Assembly (NCBI GenBank): GCA_963210315.1
Contig: OY723298.1
Span: forward strand, 620,001 to 684,000
Length of the DNA stretch: 64,000 nucleotides
Direction: 5' to 3'
Origin: Rhynchopus euleeides
Lineage: Eukaryota; Euglenozoa; Diplonemea; Diplonemida; Diplonemidae
The notes below the pieces were generated by a model, which worked only from the letters and a program-made list of their open reading frames with translations, was not told the origin of the DNA and did not search any database. Made by a program: the position numbers and the translations under genes. Positions within the stretch are counted from its first letter, which is position 1; each line of letters begins with the position of its first letter. Of the stretch, positions 12,236-24,058 are shown one piece after another.

Positions 12236-14719
12236 CTTCTCTGCTGTGTAGCTGTGTCCTGCCGAAACCTGCACGGGTGAATGCTGTGTGCGCGTCACAA
12301 CACAAGAGTGCGACAGTGGACATCATTTCAATAGCAGGTGTTGAGATTCACGTGTATCGCGCCTCATTAATAGCAGCAGCCGAAAGATCGGGGCAGGGGG
12401 TAGGGCAACTCAACTGCGACACACCACTCGCCTGCTGCCCAGACTGCCCTGTTGTCACGTGACAGGTGACGCCGTGGGGCTGCCGTGCCACACGGTGGCA
12501 CCGCAATATCACGTTCTTTCAAGTTGGGTGTCAGGACCACCACTCACACGTGAGGTGGGATCGTGAGGACGTGACCCACCTCCGGAAGGAGGGGCTCGTT
12601 GTCTCCACTCACACATCTAGTCACACAGGCTCTGGACCACGTTCCTGCAGAGTGCAGCAGTAGTATTCGGAGATTTCTTGCGGTCAAGGTCAGACCTATT
12701 CTCCAGGGCACAGAGGTGGCTTCAGAGTTGGAAAACGCCAAGCCCCGAAGGATAGAAAGGCCCAGAAGCATAGAAAGATGAGCAAAATGAGGCACCTCAC
12801 AACACCGGTTGTACAGTGACACACAGCGAAGATCCCCCCCCCCCCCCCCCCATGACGTTTCTGTCTGTGATAAAAATTGGACCCGATACCCGTATTTCCG
12901 AGTTTCGCACATGTCCGCACTGAATTCTCCTCAGGGTCCTGGGAGAACCAGGAAGTTGAAGAAATCCAGGATTTCCGCGCATCCTCCCAAGGTCAGACCT
13001 ATTGTACGGCGCACGGAGGAGTGGATTCGGAGTTGGAAAACGCCGAAGGCGCTTCCTGCTCGTATTCCGTAATTGTATTCGGTGACATACTACAAGCTCG
13101 AATTCACTTCGCGTTCTGGTCGTGACGCCCTGCACACCAGCTGTTCAAAAAAATATTTTGCTGAGCACACTTGCCTGGCGATGTGAAAGCCGGTTTTGAG
13201 ACTCTGTAAAGTGGTCTGAAGTGCTAATGTTACAGATGCTGTCTGATATCCCCTCGTTCCTTTGCGACCTCGCACCGCTTCGTCGCTCACAACTCGCAAA
13301 AATCGGAATGAAAATGTACAGATATCCAAGCGAAGGTATGAAGAGAATATCCGTCCTGTGAGCCGGATGACACATTAGCACCTCTTGAGGCAGACCAGGG
13401 AGGGCACAGCGTGTTCATGCCGAAACACAACGAGCAGCAGAAGCCTACTACGTGGTGTACCTTCATCAACTTGCTCTGATGTTACTTCAGGTTTGGCTGA
13501 CAGACGCCTGCGGCACACTGTCAAGTACCTGAAAGAAATAGAGAGCGTTGATTGTGCGCCAACCCGGTGAACAAACCTCACATATTTTGCCTGGGTGTCT
13601 GTGAGCACAATTATCAAGTTCGAAAGCCTTTATCGCATGGGCTGACAACTCCCTTTTTCGCTGATGATTTTGCAATTGTGAAAACCCACTGGTTCCTACA
13701 GGTTTGCCTGACTGATGTTCGGTCCGACTTTTGAGGTGGATTGTATATATTTGTTCGAAAGATGCAGGACATTGAAACCCCCGTAATGCAACTGGGTGAA
13801 CAAAGAGAGAGGAGAGCGGCAACGGCTGGGTTCCTGGGTTGGTCTTCTAATCGGCCGGACGGTGAAAAGTTTCTTGAGTTGGCTCCCGTCCAACTGGCCA
13901 AATCAAAATAGGAGTGTTGTTTGTCCGACAAAAACCCTGGCAAACAATAGCAGCTCCCCCGCAGCCCTGCTGTGGCGAGGCTTGGGATTGCATCTTGATA
14001 CCCGCTGTAATGTTGCTTGTTTGGCACAGAACATGTGCCATTTTATGGTAGAAAAGGGATGGGGTTTGATCGTCGAGAGTGAACGGAAAAGCAAGTCTCC
14101 CAGCCTTCTTGCAATGTTAGTCCTTTGTAGTTACTCCACCAGATATGACGTGCATAATGGGAGGGCGTCCGTCAGAAATGGAAGGGGGAGAGGGAGGGGG
14201 ATGGTGGCGGGAGGGTAGTGGCAGTCTGACTCGGCACTCCCTGCAACACAAACAGAGGAGACTGGCGTTGGTGTGCCAAGCGACGAACAGCAACAGGGGG
14301 CGAGGGGCAGGAAAATAATGGGAATGTCTGATCCCCACCTGCAAGTGTACTCCGCCGGTGTTTTTACATCTCAATTTGTGAATGGGACACCGCAATTTTC
14401 AGTCCCACCCCACGAACCACGACCACGCGAAGCCCCCGACCCTCCTACCTCTTCCCTTTGATGACCGCTGCAACCTGACTCAAAAATTGCTCTGTCCCTT
14501 GCAAAATTGCATCATCGGGATAAAGACTCCGGTGGGGTACAAACTCAGGCGGATTTCGTGATTTTTGAGGGCTAAAGTGGGTTTTACCCCACCGCTGTTT
14601 GTTGGCTGACTGTACACGATTATCCGATCTGCTCCCCAAACAGGGTAGTTTTGTTGACGACGACCAACCTGACATGGTACAAGACTGCCGAAGATCGGGG
14701 AAACGCTTGGCATAGTGCC
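12236..14719. other. Intergenic DNA; contains a repeated H3-upstream segment
   Basis: No convincing gene. About 12390-12750 is homologous to 25800-26140, upstream of the H3 gene in cluster 2; both contain AGACTGCCCTGTTGTCAC and GGACCACGTTCCTGCAGAGT. Within it a shorter motif (AAGGTCAGACCTATT ... GAGTTGGAAAACGCC) occurs twice, near 12685 and 12990. From about 13060 to 14200 the DNA is less GC-rich and has only scattered short frames. Confidence 0.5.
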
Positions 14720-16826
14720 CTAGCGAGGGTGAACTGAATCCTTCTCCTTCTCCTTCGGCGCGTCGAAAGCAGACAGCTCGTACACAGGCCAGGGATGTTG
14801 GTACTGCTCCCCAGCCGTGCGTACAGTCAGCAGCCCACGCACCGCACCCGTCACTGTTTCTGATGTGTACAGGCACTGCACATTTGCTGCCGGAGACACG
14901 TGCCACAGACCAAGCGCCGCATCCATAGCAGGACCTGTCGTTGTGACGAAGCGCTGCCGCATTGTTCCCACACCGCCGTATTCTCCCGCTTGCGATGACG
15001 AGTGTTGACGTATCGCTGATGTTTGAATTCGACGCAGGATGCACACGCGCTGCGAACAGGAGTGCACACTCGACGTGTGACGACGTGTGGTGCCCGACAT
15101 TCCATCCGAAGAGAAAGCTGTCGCCCACGACGGACAGCAGTGACCCACTGCACTGCTCAAGCGAGGCCAGCACAGTGTTCAGCCCATCGTTGATTGACAG
15201 GATTGACGAGCAGCACAGCGTGGTCACACCCACAGTGGCGTGTTCGTATGTGGTGGGGGCCAGCAGTGGACTGCCACGCAGTGACGAACGGTGTGAGGAT
15301 ACTGAATTCGAAGTGAAGGACTTCGGGAATGTCGGGGCTGACAACGCGGTACTCTCTCGCCCACTTAGAGCAGCAGGCCATACGTTGCAGACCATGACAG
15401 GCTCGCTCACACCCTTCAGCTTCTGGGGGACCGCGTCACTTGCATGCGCACCTCCACACCCGCCACGCACACGCTCCCACAGCTCCGCAGACACCGCAAC
15501 AGCGCCAGGCATGCACACAGCCTCAAGGCGCGACGCCACGTTGACCGTGTGCCCGAAGTAGTCCACACGCCCCGTCACCTCGTTCGTCTCCAGCGTCACA
15601 GGGCCCTCGTTCACACCGACACGAACTGTCAGCCCGCCCCACAGCGCTGTCGGGCGGCATATCCCAACCTCCAGCAGCGCAGCAGGCCACTCCGCCGCAA
15701 GCAGCGCCTCGTGCACCGCAAGCCCGAAGGACACGCCTGCACGTGTGTTGTCGAAGGCGACCATGAAGGCATCCCCGATGGTCTTTACTTCGTACCCGCC
15801 CCACTCAGCAAGCACAGATCGCATCACAGCGTTGTGTGTGCGTATCCCGCGCTTCATCGCCTCGGGTGCCGCCTCCCAGATCGTCGTGGACGCACGGATG
15901 TCGGTGAACACAATAGCCGCACTCTCGCTCTTTGCACCAGGCGCGGCACCGGCAGGCACCACTGGGGCCGCATCTCCGTCACACGTGGCGTTCAGCTGCT
16001 TCAGCAGCACGGCAGGCAGGTACGGCTGGTATGAACGCAGGTTCTCCTCCAGTCGTCGCAGCGCCTCGTGCATGGCAGGCGGCAGCCGCCCCTCCGCCTC
16101 CTCCAGCATCGCCGCCACGGTGTCGACGTCATACCCCGCCAGCAGCCCGGCAATCGCCTCCACAGTCTCGATGGTCCGTGCCATCGCAGCCTGCTCATTT
16201 GCGGCTGACTCAGCGAACCCGCGTGTGGCTGCGAAGTCAACCACGAGCACCAGCAGCGATATCATCATTTCGAATGACCCTTTGACGAAGGCGACAGGGC
16301 AGGGCGGGTCTGTGCAGGTAACAGTATCACGGATGCGCTGCCACCGATACCAGTCGGGTGCAGAACCGGGCACATCGTACAGCCCAAGACGGAGCATCGA
16401 CTCAGAGCAGGTGATGATGACCCACACCGTCGTGAATGCAATCAGAGCAGTAGCGAAATGCGTACCCAGGCGCAACACGAGCGCAAGATCTGCCAGCAGC
16501 ACGAAGCAGGGCCACACAGGCTGACTACTGATAGCACGCAGTTCTAAGTCGACCAGGAGGATGCACAGAGCCAGAACGCCCACAAACAAAATCATCGTGG
16601 GGCGTGTGATGCGCAGACCACAGAGGCACAGAATAGGCACGCCGAAGCTGAGGCAGACAACGCATAGGAGTTCAAGGACCCTCATGGGCCACCACCTGCC
16701 TGCAGACAGTGCCACGGCGAGGATCGGGAAGAAAGCTAGGCTCGTGAACAAGACCAACCGCCGATCGTTACTCTCTCTCACTCCGAGCTTGCCGTTCATG
16801 GACACGAAACGCTGGAGCCAGCCCAT
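14720..16826 (-). CDS. Six-TM class III adenylate cyclase with a frameshifted C2-like domain
   Basis: Converts ATP to cAMP at a membrane. Six hydrophobic segments lie at about residues 23-42, 51-72, 78-96, 104-120, 123-141 and 184-200, followed by a linker with GYDVDTV and YQPYLP. The first cyclase domain (about 304-480) has both metal-binding Asp (FTDI, Asp309; GDAF, Asp352), the adenine-specifying Lys348 and Asp422 (VDYFG), and Asn429/Arg433 of the transition-state site, so it should be catalytic. A second cyclase-like domain follows (SVVGDSFLFGWN). Near 14988 the homology moves to another frame (AGEYGGVGTMRQRF, ending at 14720), implying one extra base; read without correction the frame runs to 14445 with unrelated sequence. 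The start chosen, ATG at 16826, is the first Met that excludes the TIR element upstream. The frameshift may be real or an assembly error. Confidence 0.85.
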
Positions 16827-16932
16827 TGTGACAGCGCACCTCAACTCTCGGGGGAGATTGGGGTGATACCCACTGTGTCCTGGAGGTGGGCAATGGAGGC
16901 AGGTGGACGGAAAGGTGGGGGGGGGGGGGGTA

Positions 16933-19900
16933 GGGGGGGTCAAATGCCACCCTTTTACGTGGACAAACACGATTTTTCAAAAAACCGGCGCAGAGGCCCC
17001 AAAGCCCCCGTAAACCCTCCAAACCCCCCCAGATCGGTCCGGAAACCCATCGAACCCCACTTTTCCACCATTCCGGGCACCTCAGGTGCCCGAATTGGGG
17101 TACCTAAATTTTGTGCCACCGTTTGGTACCGGACAGTGCCACTGTGTGGGAGGTTGGAAAAGAAAATGCCCCAACACACCACATCTGAGGGTTGCAATGC
17201 ATGTTGCTTGCCAACCACGTCATCCGGTGGGTGTCAGGCGCTATGTAGGTGGCATTAGCCAGGTCTTCGATGAGTTCTGGCTTGTATATGTACCTCCCTG
17301 CCACCATGCACCGGGAGGCTGCCTGTAGGTACGGAACAAGTCCAGATGGTCGTGTGATTCCTGTGCAGCAGTGCTCCACAACCGGGATGTGTTGACAACG
17401 ACTGTTGCAACACGAGCTGTACATTCCGGGAACACACGAAGTGCGCTGTCGTGGTACCCATTGTGCCAAAATTGGTAGTTGCTGCGGTCTACTTTGCCTG
17501 GCCCAAGAGCACTGGTACTGAACAGTGCAATATGCGTGGCGAGGTGAATGCAACGGAAGGGCGCAAAGTCAATACAGCTCTCGGATGGCGGGTGGTGGTG
17601 CCACTAGTGTGTGACGTTCACTCGAGGATACAACGCATCACAATGAATCAGCAACCGTGGACCGAGTACAATACGCTCTCTGTGGCTGGTGTGGGGGACA
17701 AAGGCAGTGCCTGTGCCGCAGGCAGGGAGGTACATATACAAGCCAGAACACATCGAAGACCTGGCTCATGCCACCTACATAGCGCCTGACACCCACCGGA
17801 TGACGTGGTTGGCAAGCAACATGCATTGCAACCCTCAGATGTGGTGTGTTGGGGCATTTTCTTTTCCAACCTCCCACACAGTGGCACTGTCCGGTACCAA
17901 ACGGTGGCACAAAATTTAGGTACCCCAATTCGGGCACCTGAGGTGCCCGGAATGGTGGAAAAGTGGGGTTCGATGGGTTTCCGGACCGATCTGGGGGGGT
18001 CTGGAGGGTTTACGGGGGCTTTGGGGCCTCTGCGCCGGTTTTTTGAAAAATCGTGTTTGTCCACGTAGCCTAGGGGGGGTCAAATGGGGGTGACAAACAC
18101 GATTTTTCAAAAAACCGGCGCAGAGGCCCCAAAGCCCCCGTAAACCCTCCAGACCCCCCCAGATCGGTCCGGAAACCCATCGAACCCCACTTTTCCACCA
18201 TTCCGGGCACCTCAGGTGCCCGAATTGGGGTACCTAAATTTTGTGCCACCGTTTGGTACCGGACAGTGCCACTGTGTGGGAGGTTGGAAAAGAAAATGCC
18301 CCAACACACCACATCTGAGGGTTGCAATGCATGTTGCTTGCCAACCACGTCATCCGGTGGGTGTCAGGCGCTATGTAGGTGGCATGAGCCAGGTCTTCGA
18401 TGTGTTCTGGCTTGTATATGTACCTCCCTGCCTGCGGCACAGGCACTGCCTTTGTCCCCCACACCAGCCACAGAGAGCGTATTGTACTCGGTCCACGGTT
18501 GCTGATTCATTGTGATGCGTTGTATCCTCGAGTGAACGTCACACACTAGTGGCACCACCACCCGCCATCCGAGAGCTGTATTGACTTTGCGCGCTTCCGT
18601 TGTATTCACCTCGCCACGCATATTGCACCGTTCAGTACCAGTGCTCTTGGGCCAGGCAAAGTAGACCGCAGCAACTACCAATTCTGGCACAATGGGTACC
18701 ACGACAGCGCACTTCATGTGTTCCCGGAATGTACAGCTCGTGTTGCAACAGTCGTTGTCAACACATCCCGGTTGTGGAGCACTGCTGCACAGGAATCACA
18801 CGACCATCTGGACTGTTCCGTACCTACAGGCAGCCTCCCGGTGCATGGTGGCAGGGAGGTACATATACAAGCCAGAACACATCGAAGACCTGGCTAATGC
18901 CACCTACATAGCGCCTGACACCCACCGGATGACGTGGTTGGCAAGCAACATGCATTGCAACCCTCAGATGTGGTGTGTTGGGGCATTTTCTTTTCCAACC
19001 TCCCACACAGTGGCACTGTACGGTACCAAACGGTGGCACAAAATTTAGGTACCCCAATTCGGGCACCTGAGGTGCCCGGAATGGTGGAAAAGTGGGGTTC
19101 GATGGGTTTCCGGACCGATCTGGGGGGGTCTGGAGGGTTTACGGGGGCTTTGGGGCCTCTGCGCCGGTTTTTTGAAAAATCGTGTTTGTCCACGTAGCCT
19201 AGGGGGGGTCAAATGGGGGTGACAAACACGATTTTTCAAAAAACCGGCGCAGAGGCCCCAAAGCCCCCGTAAACCCTCCAGACCCCCCCAGATCGGTCCG
19301 GAAACCCATCGAACCCCACTTTTCCACCATTCCGGGCACCTCAGGTGCCCGAATTGGGGTACCTAAATTTTGTGCCACCGTTTGGTACCGGACAGTGCCA
19401 CTGTGTGGGAGGTTGGAAAAGAAAATGCCCCAACACACCACATCTGAGGGTTGCAATGCATGTTGCTTGCCAACCACGTCATCCGGTGGGTGTCAGGCGC
19501 TATGTAGGTGGCATGAGCCAGGTCTTCGATGTGTTCTGGCTTGTATATGTACCTCCCTGCCTGCGGCACAGGCACTGCCTTTGTCCCCCACACCAGCCAC
19601 AGAGAGCGTATTGTACTCGGTCCACGGTTGCTGATTCATTGTGATGCGTTGTATCCTCGAGTGAACGTCACACACTAGTGGCACCACCACCCGCCATCCG
19701 AGAGCTGTATTGACTTTGCGCGCTTCCGTTGTATTCACCTCGCCACGCATATTGCACCGTTCAGTACCAGTGCTCTTGGGCCAGGCAAAGTAGACCGCAG
19801 CAACTACCAATTCTGGCACAATGGGTACCACGACAGCGCACTTCATGTGTTCCCGGAATGTACAGCTCGTGTTGCAACAGTCGTTGTCAACACATCCCGG

Positions 19901-20348
19901 TTGTGGAGCACTGCTGCACAGGAATCACACGACCATCTGGACTGTTCCGTACCTACAGGCAGCCTCCCGGTGCATGGTGGCAGGGAGGTACATATACAAG
20001 CCAGAACACATCGAAGACCTGGCTAATGCCACCTACATAGCGCCTGACACCCACCGGATGACGTGGTTGGCAAGCAACATGCATTGCAACCCTCAGATGT
20101 GGTGTGTTGGGGCATTTTCTTTTCCAACCTCCCACACAGTGGCACTGTACGGTACCAAACGGTGGCACAAAATTTAGGTACCCCAATTCGGGCACCTGAG
20201 GTGCCCGGAATGGTGGAAAAGTGGGGTTCGATGGGTTTCCGGACCGATCTGGGGGGGTTTGGAGGGTTTACGGGGGCTTTGGGGCCTCTGCGCCGGTTTT
20301 TTGAAAAATCGTGTTTGTCCACGTAAAAGGGTGGCATTTGACCCCCCC
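16933..20348. mobile_element. Composite fold-back TIR element, three inverted-repeat units, TA target
   Basis: Outer ends are GGGGGGGTCAAATGCC... and its inverse, flanked by TA at 16931-16932 and 20349-20350. Inside are three units (16933-18070, 18073-19199, 19202-20348), each with inverted arms of about 370 bp around a ~400-bp spacer. Units 2 and 3 are collinear, 1129 bp apart. The unit 1 spacer is in the opposite orientation. Inner ends differ from outer ends: TCAAATGGGGGTGACAAAC replaces TCAAATGCCACCC... . The outer arms share a CCAAACCC variant where inner arms have CCAGACCC. No transposase is present, so the element is non-autonomous. Confidence 0.9.
18073..19199. repeat. Unit 2 of the fold-back composite
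   Basis: A 1.13-kb unit with inverted arms; its spacer is inverted relative to unit 1 and matches that of unit 3. The junction with unit 1 reads CACGTAGCC-TA-GGGGGGG, so the unit is bounded by TA like the whole element. The short frames predicted here are mirrored between arms and are not genes. Confidence 0.85.
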
Positions 20349-20350
20349 TA

Positions 20351-21522
20351 GGCATACTTGTCCCCCCATATGGGGAACCCCCTAAATCTGGGGGAAATAT
20401 GGGGGGTCGCAAAACCCCGCCCCCATATGGGGAAAAAGGCTGAAAATATGGGGAAAACCCGGTAAAATATGGGGGAATATGGGGGAAATATGGGGGGATA
20501 TGGGGGTATTCGTGCTGCAACGGGAGAACATCAAACCACTCAGGCACAGACACACACGAAGTGCGCGTCGAAACCGGCCTCATGCCTTGTTGGGGATCCT
20601 CCAGGAGTCCGATCCTGGGGAGGTGCGCGCTCGTTCAGGTGTGGCCAGGTCTGGCCCCCCCTGGAAGATCCCCCAGGTGGGTCGCACCGACCTCCTGTTC
20701 CTCTCCTGCGCCGATACAGCGGCAGCGGAGAGCAAACGCTTCCCGGTTTGGCGGGGCACCGCAGTGACAGCGGCAGCGGTGGTGGACACATACGCACAGA
20801 CACACATAGCGCGTTCAGGGTTAACAGCTCCTCACAACACACACTCCTGTGTTTTGAAGTCCTGTCCGGCACGTCACTCTCACACTCGCTGTCCTCCTCC
20901 TCTGGTGTGTTTGCGATTGCGAACTGCCCCCTGGGATCCTTAATCAGACAAGGGAATTCACAAGCAGTGCATTCTGGGGTGTCAGGCGCTTCCGCCGCTT
21001 TTGACCGCTCCGAGCGCCGAAAAGTCGGAGTCGACGCTCGTCACCAGGCAGCTTGACATGTTCAAGCTGCATCTGCCGGGTGGAATGAGACCTGTGAAGG
21101 CCAGTACAAGGACTGGCTGCAGGACGCAACTGTTCTGCCAGCAAAGACAGGACTACTGGTCAGCATGCTCTGATGACCGCTACTCAGACTTGAAGAAAGT
21201 GGCGGTCGGCACTCTCACAGCACCTTTTGTGGTCTGACTCGAGCACTTCAGCCGGGCGTTTCCTCTCTGCAGAAAGCGACGAGGTGAGATGGCACTGCAA
21301 GGTGCTAGACGTCCCCTGTCAGTGGCTGACTTCACACCCTGTGAAAAGTAGAACGAAGAGAACTGTTTGCTGACTGCTTCCACCTGAGGAACCCCTGGGT
21401 TTTCCCCCATATATCCCCCATATGGGGGAAATATGGGGGAACAGGACTTGAAAAACCCCCCATATTCCCCCCATATTTTCCCCATATTTTTGGCCTTCCC
21501 CATATGGGGGTACAAGTATGCC
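20351..21522. mobile_element. TIR element, TA target, CCCCATATGGGG-rich ends
   Basis: Ends are GGCATACTTGTCCCCCCATA and its inverse with one mismatch, flanked by TA at 20349-20350 (shared with the preceding element) and 21523-21524 (shared with the next). Subterminal DNA at both ends consists of repeated ATATGGGGGAA/TTCCCCCATAT motifs. The 1.17-kb element has no recognisable transposase; short frames in the centre are unremarkable. Confidence 0.88.
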
Positions 21523-21524
21523 TA

Positions 21525-22119
21525 GGGCAGTGCTCGCCGAATACGGGCATACGTATGCGTATTCATACGTATGCACGTATGCAGATTTCGAAAAAACGCC
21601 TGCATACGTCTGTTAATACTTTTGCACTGTACGCTGCCAGGCAGGGCTTCCCCCACACATGCCACTCTTTGGGGCCTGTCCACTGTGCCTCCTGCTGTTC
21701 TGACACGAACAACGTCGCTACTGTGCCCAAAAATGCCCGGAAACACATTTTTGGGACATATGCGCACCCAGAGAGCCAGATTTGGTCGTTGGGGGAATAT
21801 CAGATTTTGGTCCATCTGGGCCCAGGTACATGTACCAAGTACCTTGGTACAGGAGCCAAATGGGCCGTCGGGCCCGGCCCATACTTCTGGGCTTTCCCCG
21901 ACCCAAGGTACCCAAGGGCCGAAACAACGTACGTGGGTCCACTGCGCACTGAGAACCTAGCCCACAGTACGACAGGACGTGCACAGGCACCGGGCCCACT
22001 CTCCTACACCGGTGACCTGCCAGCCGTATGCGTATTCGAGCCGTATGCGTATTCATACGTATGCACGTATGCAGATTTTGGGTTTTTCGAAGAATACGCG
22101 TATTCTGCAAGCACTGCCC
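21525..22119. mobile_element. 595-bp MITE, TA target, CATACGTATG-rich ends
   Basis: Ends are GGGCAGTGCT... and inverse, flanked by TA at 21523-21524 and 22120-22121. Subterminal arrays of the palindrome GCATACGTATGC lie at both ends. The centre is non-coding and includes GGTACATGTACC-type palindromes near 21823-21850. It is non-autonomous. Confidence 0.88.
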
Positions 22120-22528
22120 TAGGGGGGGGGGCATAGTGGGGCGGAACAAACGGTTCTGGGAGAGCTGCGAGAGAGAAAGAGAAGGGCGGGCGCGACACAC
22201 GAAGAGCAACCTCGCATTCCCTGATGATCTCTTCGGAATAACCCAACATGCACCAACAAGGGGACCGAGCAGGAAAGTCTAAAGAGGTTGAGTGGGGCAC
22301 GTGGTGGGGGCAGGGGTGCAGGCTTCCTGGTTTGGCAGGCATGAGAGGATCTCTGTGTCGACCACACTATACAAGTGGCACTGGCTGCCACTGGTTACAG
22401 GGAAAAGGAAAATAAACAGGATTTTGGCGCGGAGTCACGCCGCCCACAGGGCACTGGGCACAGAGGGTGCGGTGCACGGGGCTCACATCAGACACAGATG
22501 GCACGTGGGAAGAGGCATGCAGCACAGC

Positions 22529-23101
22529 TTACTTCCTCGGGGAGCCCTTCGGGGAGCTCTTCTTGGGGGAGCTCTTCTTCGGGGAGGCCTTCTTGGCATC
22601 CTTCTTCTTCTTGTCGGCCGCCTTCTTCTTCTTGTCGCTCTTCTTCTTGTCCCCGCTGCTGCCGGCAGACTTCTTCCTCGACTTGGTGGCCGACTTCTCC
22701 GCCACCGCCCCGTGCACACCGCCGGCAACACCGCCCCCGGCAATCGTCACGTGCGACAGCAGCTTCCCCAGGTCGTCGTCCTCCGACACGGCGAGGGTGA
22801 TGTGGCGCGGGCGGATCTGGTGCTGCGTCGTCTTCCCCTTCACCTCGTGGCTCTCCCCCTTCTTGTTGATCCGCTTCTTGTACGCCGTCACCTTTGCCGC
22901 CTCCCCAGACAGCTTCAGCAGCTCCGACGTGCAGTACTCAATCACGGCCGTCAGGAACACGGCGGCGGTCGGGCTGACCCGCCTCGTGTAGCGCCCCTTC
23001 TTCAGCGACTTCCCGATGCGCGACACAGGCAGCTTCAGCTTCGCCATCGTCGTCAGCGACACAGGCGCCGCCTTCTTTCCGCTCTTCGTGGAAGGTGCCA
23101 T
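22529..23101 (-). CDS. H2A: Histone H2A, cluster 2
   Basis: 190 residues, longer than canonical H2A because of a C-terminal tail of about 70 residues built from Lys/Ser/Ala and SPKK repeats. Core features are RYTRRVSPTAAVFLTAVIEY, HITLAVSEDDDLGKLL and the downstream HVTIAGGGV; the DDD-(I/L)-G-x-LL motif is also present in trypanosomatid H2A. The SPKK repeats are typical minor-groove DNA-binding motifs. The ATG follows a CA-rich leader. It is the first gene of the H2A-H2B-H4-H3 cluster. Confidence 0.95.
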   Translation of the reverse strand: MAPSTKSGKKAAPVSLTTMAKLKLPVSRIGKSLKKGRYTRRVSPTAAVFLTAVIEYCTSELLKLSGEAAKVTAYKKRINKKGESHEVKGKTTQHQIRPRHITLAVSEDDDLGKLLSHVTIAGGGVAGGVHGAVAEKSATKSRKKSAGSSGDKKKSDKKKKAADKKKKDAKKASPKKSSPKKSSPKGSPRK

Positions 23102-23548
23102 TGTGTTGGTGTTGGTTTGTTTGAGAGTATCTCGTCTGTTGGTTGATGGGGTGCGATGTGTTTGGCGTGTGACCCAAGAGCAGACCACAGGCGGGACGGC
23201 ACAAGCACAAGGCTGTCTGCAAGAGAGAGGGTGGGAGAGGAGAGCAGGGGGCAGCTCCGTGCAGACGGATCAAACATCAACAGTCAGCAATCAAGCTTCC
23301 AAGGCTCACTTCCGGCAGCCAGTACTGCCCGCAAGGCCGAACACTGCACACGGGACACTGCACACTGCACCACAGGGTACAGTGCACAGTGCACAAGAGT
23401 GCGCATGCATGGGCAATGCGTTTTGTCCTGCCTTTTGCCAACAAACGAACAATCAAAATGTACATGACACAACCACATCACACAGAGAACAGCAACGCAC
23501 AGGAAGAGTAGCTCAGCTCAGCTCAACTCAAGTCAGATCAAGTCAAGT

Positions 23549-24058
23549 TCACTTCTTGGGGGACCCCTTCTTCTTGGGGGAGCTCTTCTTCCTCTTCTTG
23601 GCAGCCTCCTCACGCCTGGCCAGTGCGGCCTGGTAGCTCGGCTTCTGCTCCAGCGCCTTCGTGTAGTGCGTCACGGCAGACACACCCGCCGCAGCGGCGT
23701 GGTTCGCCATACCCTCCGGCAGGTGCATCTTCACAGCCGCCATGATGGCCCCGCTGCGCAGCGTCTTCGACCCGGCGAACTGGCTGGCACGCCCCGCCTC
23801 CTCCGCCAGGCGCTCGAACAGGTCCACCACGAACGAGTTCACGATCCCCATCCCGCGCGACGTGATGGCAACCTTCACACGCTCCGTCGTCTTCCCCTTG
23901 CTGTTCTTACCCTTCGTCGTCTTGAACTGTGCCTTCATCAGCTGGTGGATGAACCGGGAGTAGCTGGTGTACGACGCCTTCTTCGGCTTCTTCTCCCCCT
24001 CAACGGCAGGCTTCCTCCCGCGCTTGGCCCCGGACTTCGCAGGCGAGGATGCAGTCAT
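23549..24058 (-). CDS. H2B: Histone H2B, cluster 2
   Basis: 169 residues with the same H2B fold as the cluster 1 copy. Here the segments read THYTK and KKRKKSSPKKK. The ATG lies just downstream of CACACAAG. The ~450-bp spacer to H2A contains the GTGCAC/CACTGCAC palindrome run that is conserved in all three clusters and may be a 3'-end or processing element. Confidence 0.95.
   Translation of the reverse strand: MTASSPAKSGAKRGRKPAVEGEKKPKKASYTSYSRFIHQLMKAQFKTTKGKNSKGKTTERVKVAITSRGMGIVNSFVVDLFERLAEEAGRASQFAGSKTLRSGAIMAAVKMHLPEGMANHAAAAGVSAVTHYTKALEQKPSYQAALARREEAAKKRKKSSPKKKGSPKK

Noticed and set aside
14445-14985. C-terminal 180 codons of the uncorrected cyclase frame
   Set aside because: Homology to cyclase domains continues in another frame, so this stretch is out-of-frame sequence.
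16863-20583. Many ~80-120-codon ORFs repeated on both strands
   Set aside because: They are mirror copies generated by the inverted arms of the fold-back element; none has a domain or codon-like constraint.
16931-22121. CRISPR-like or satellite array
   Set aside because: Repeats are long, inverted and bounded by TA; they are TIR elements.
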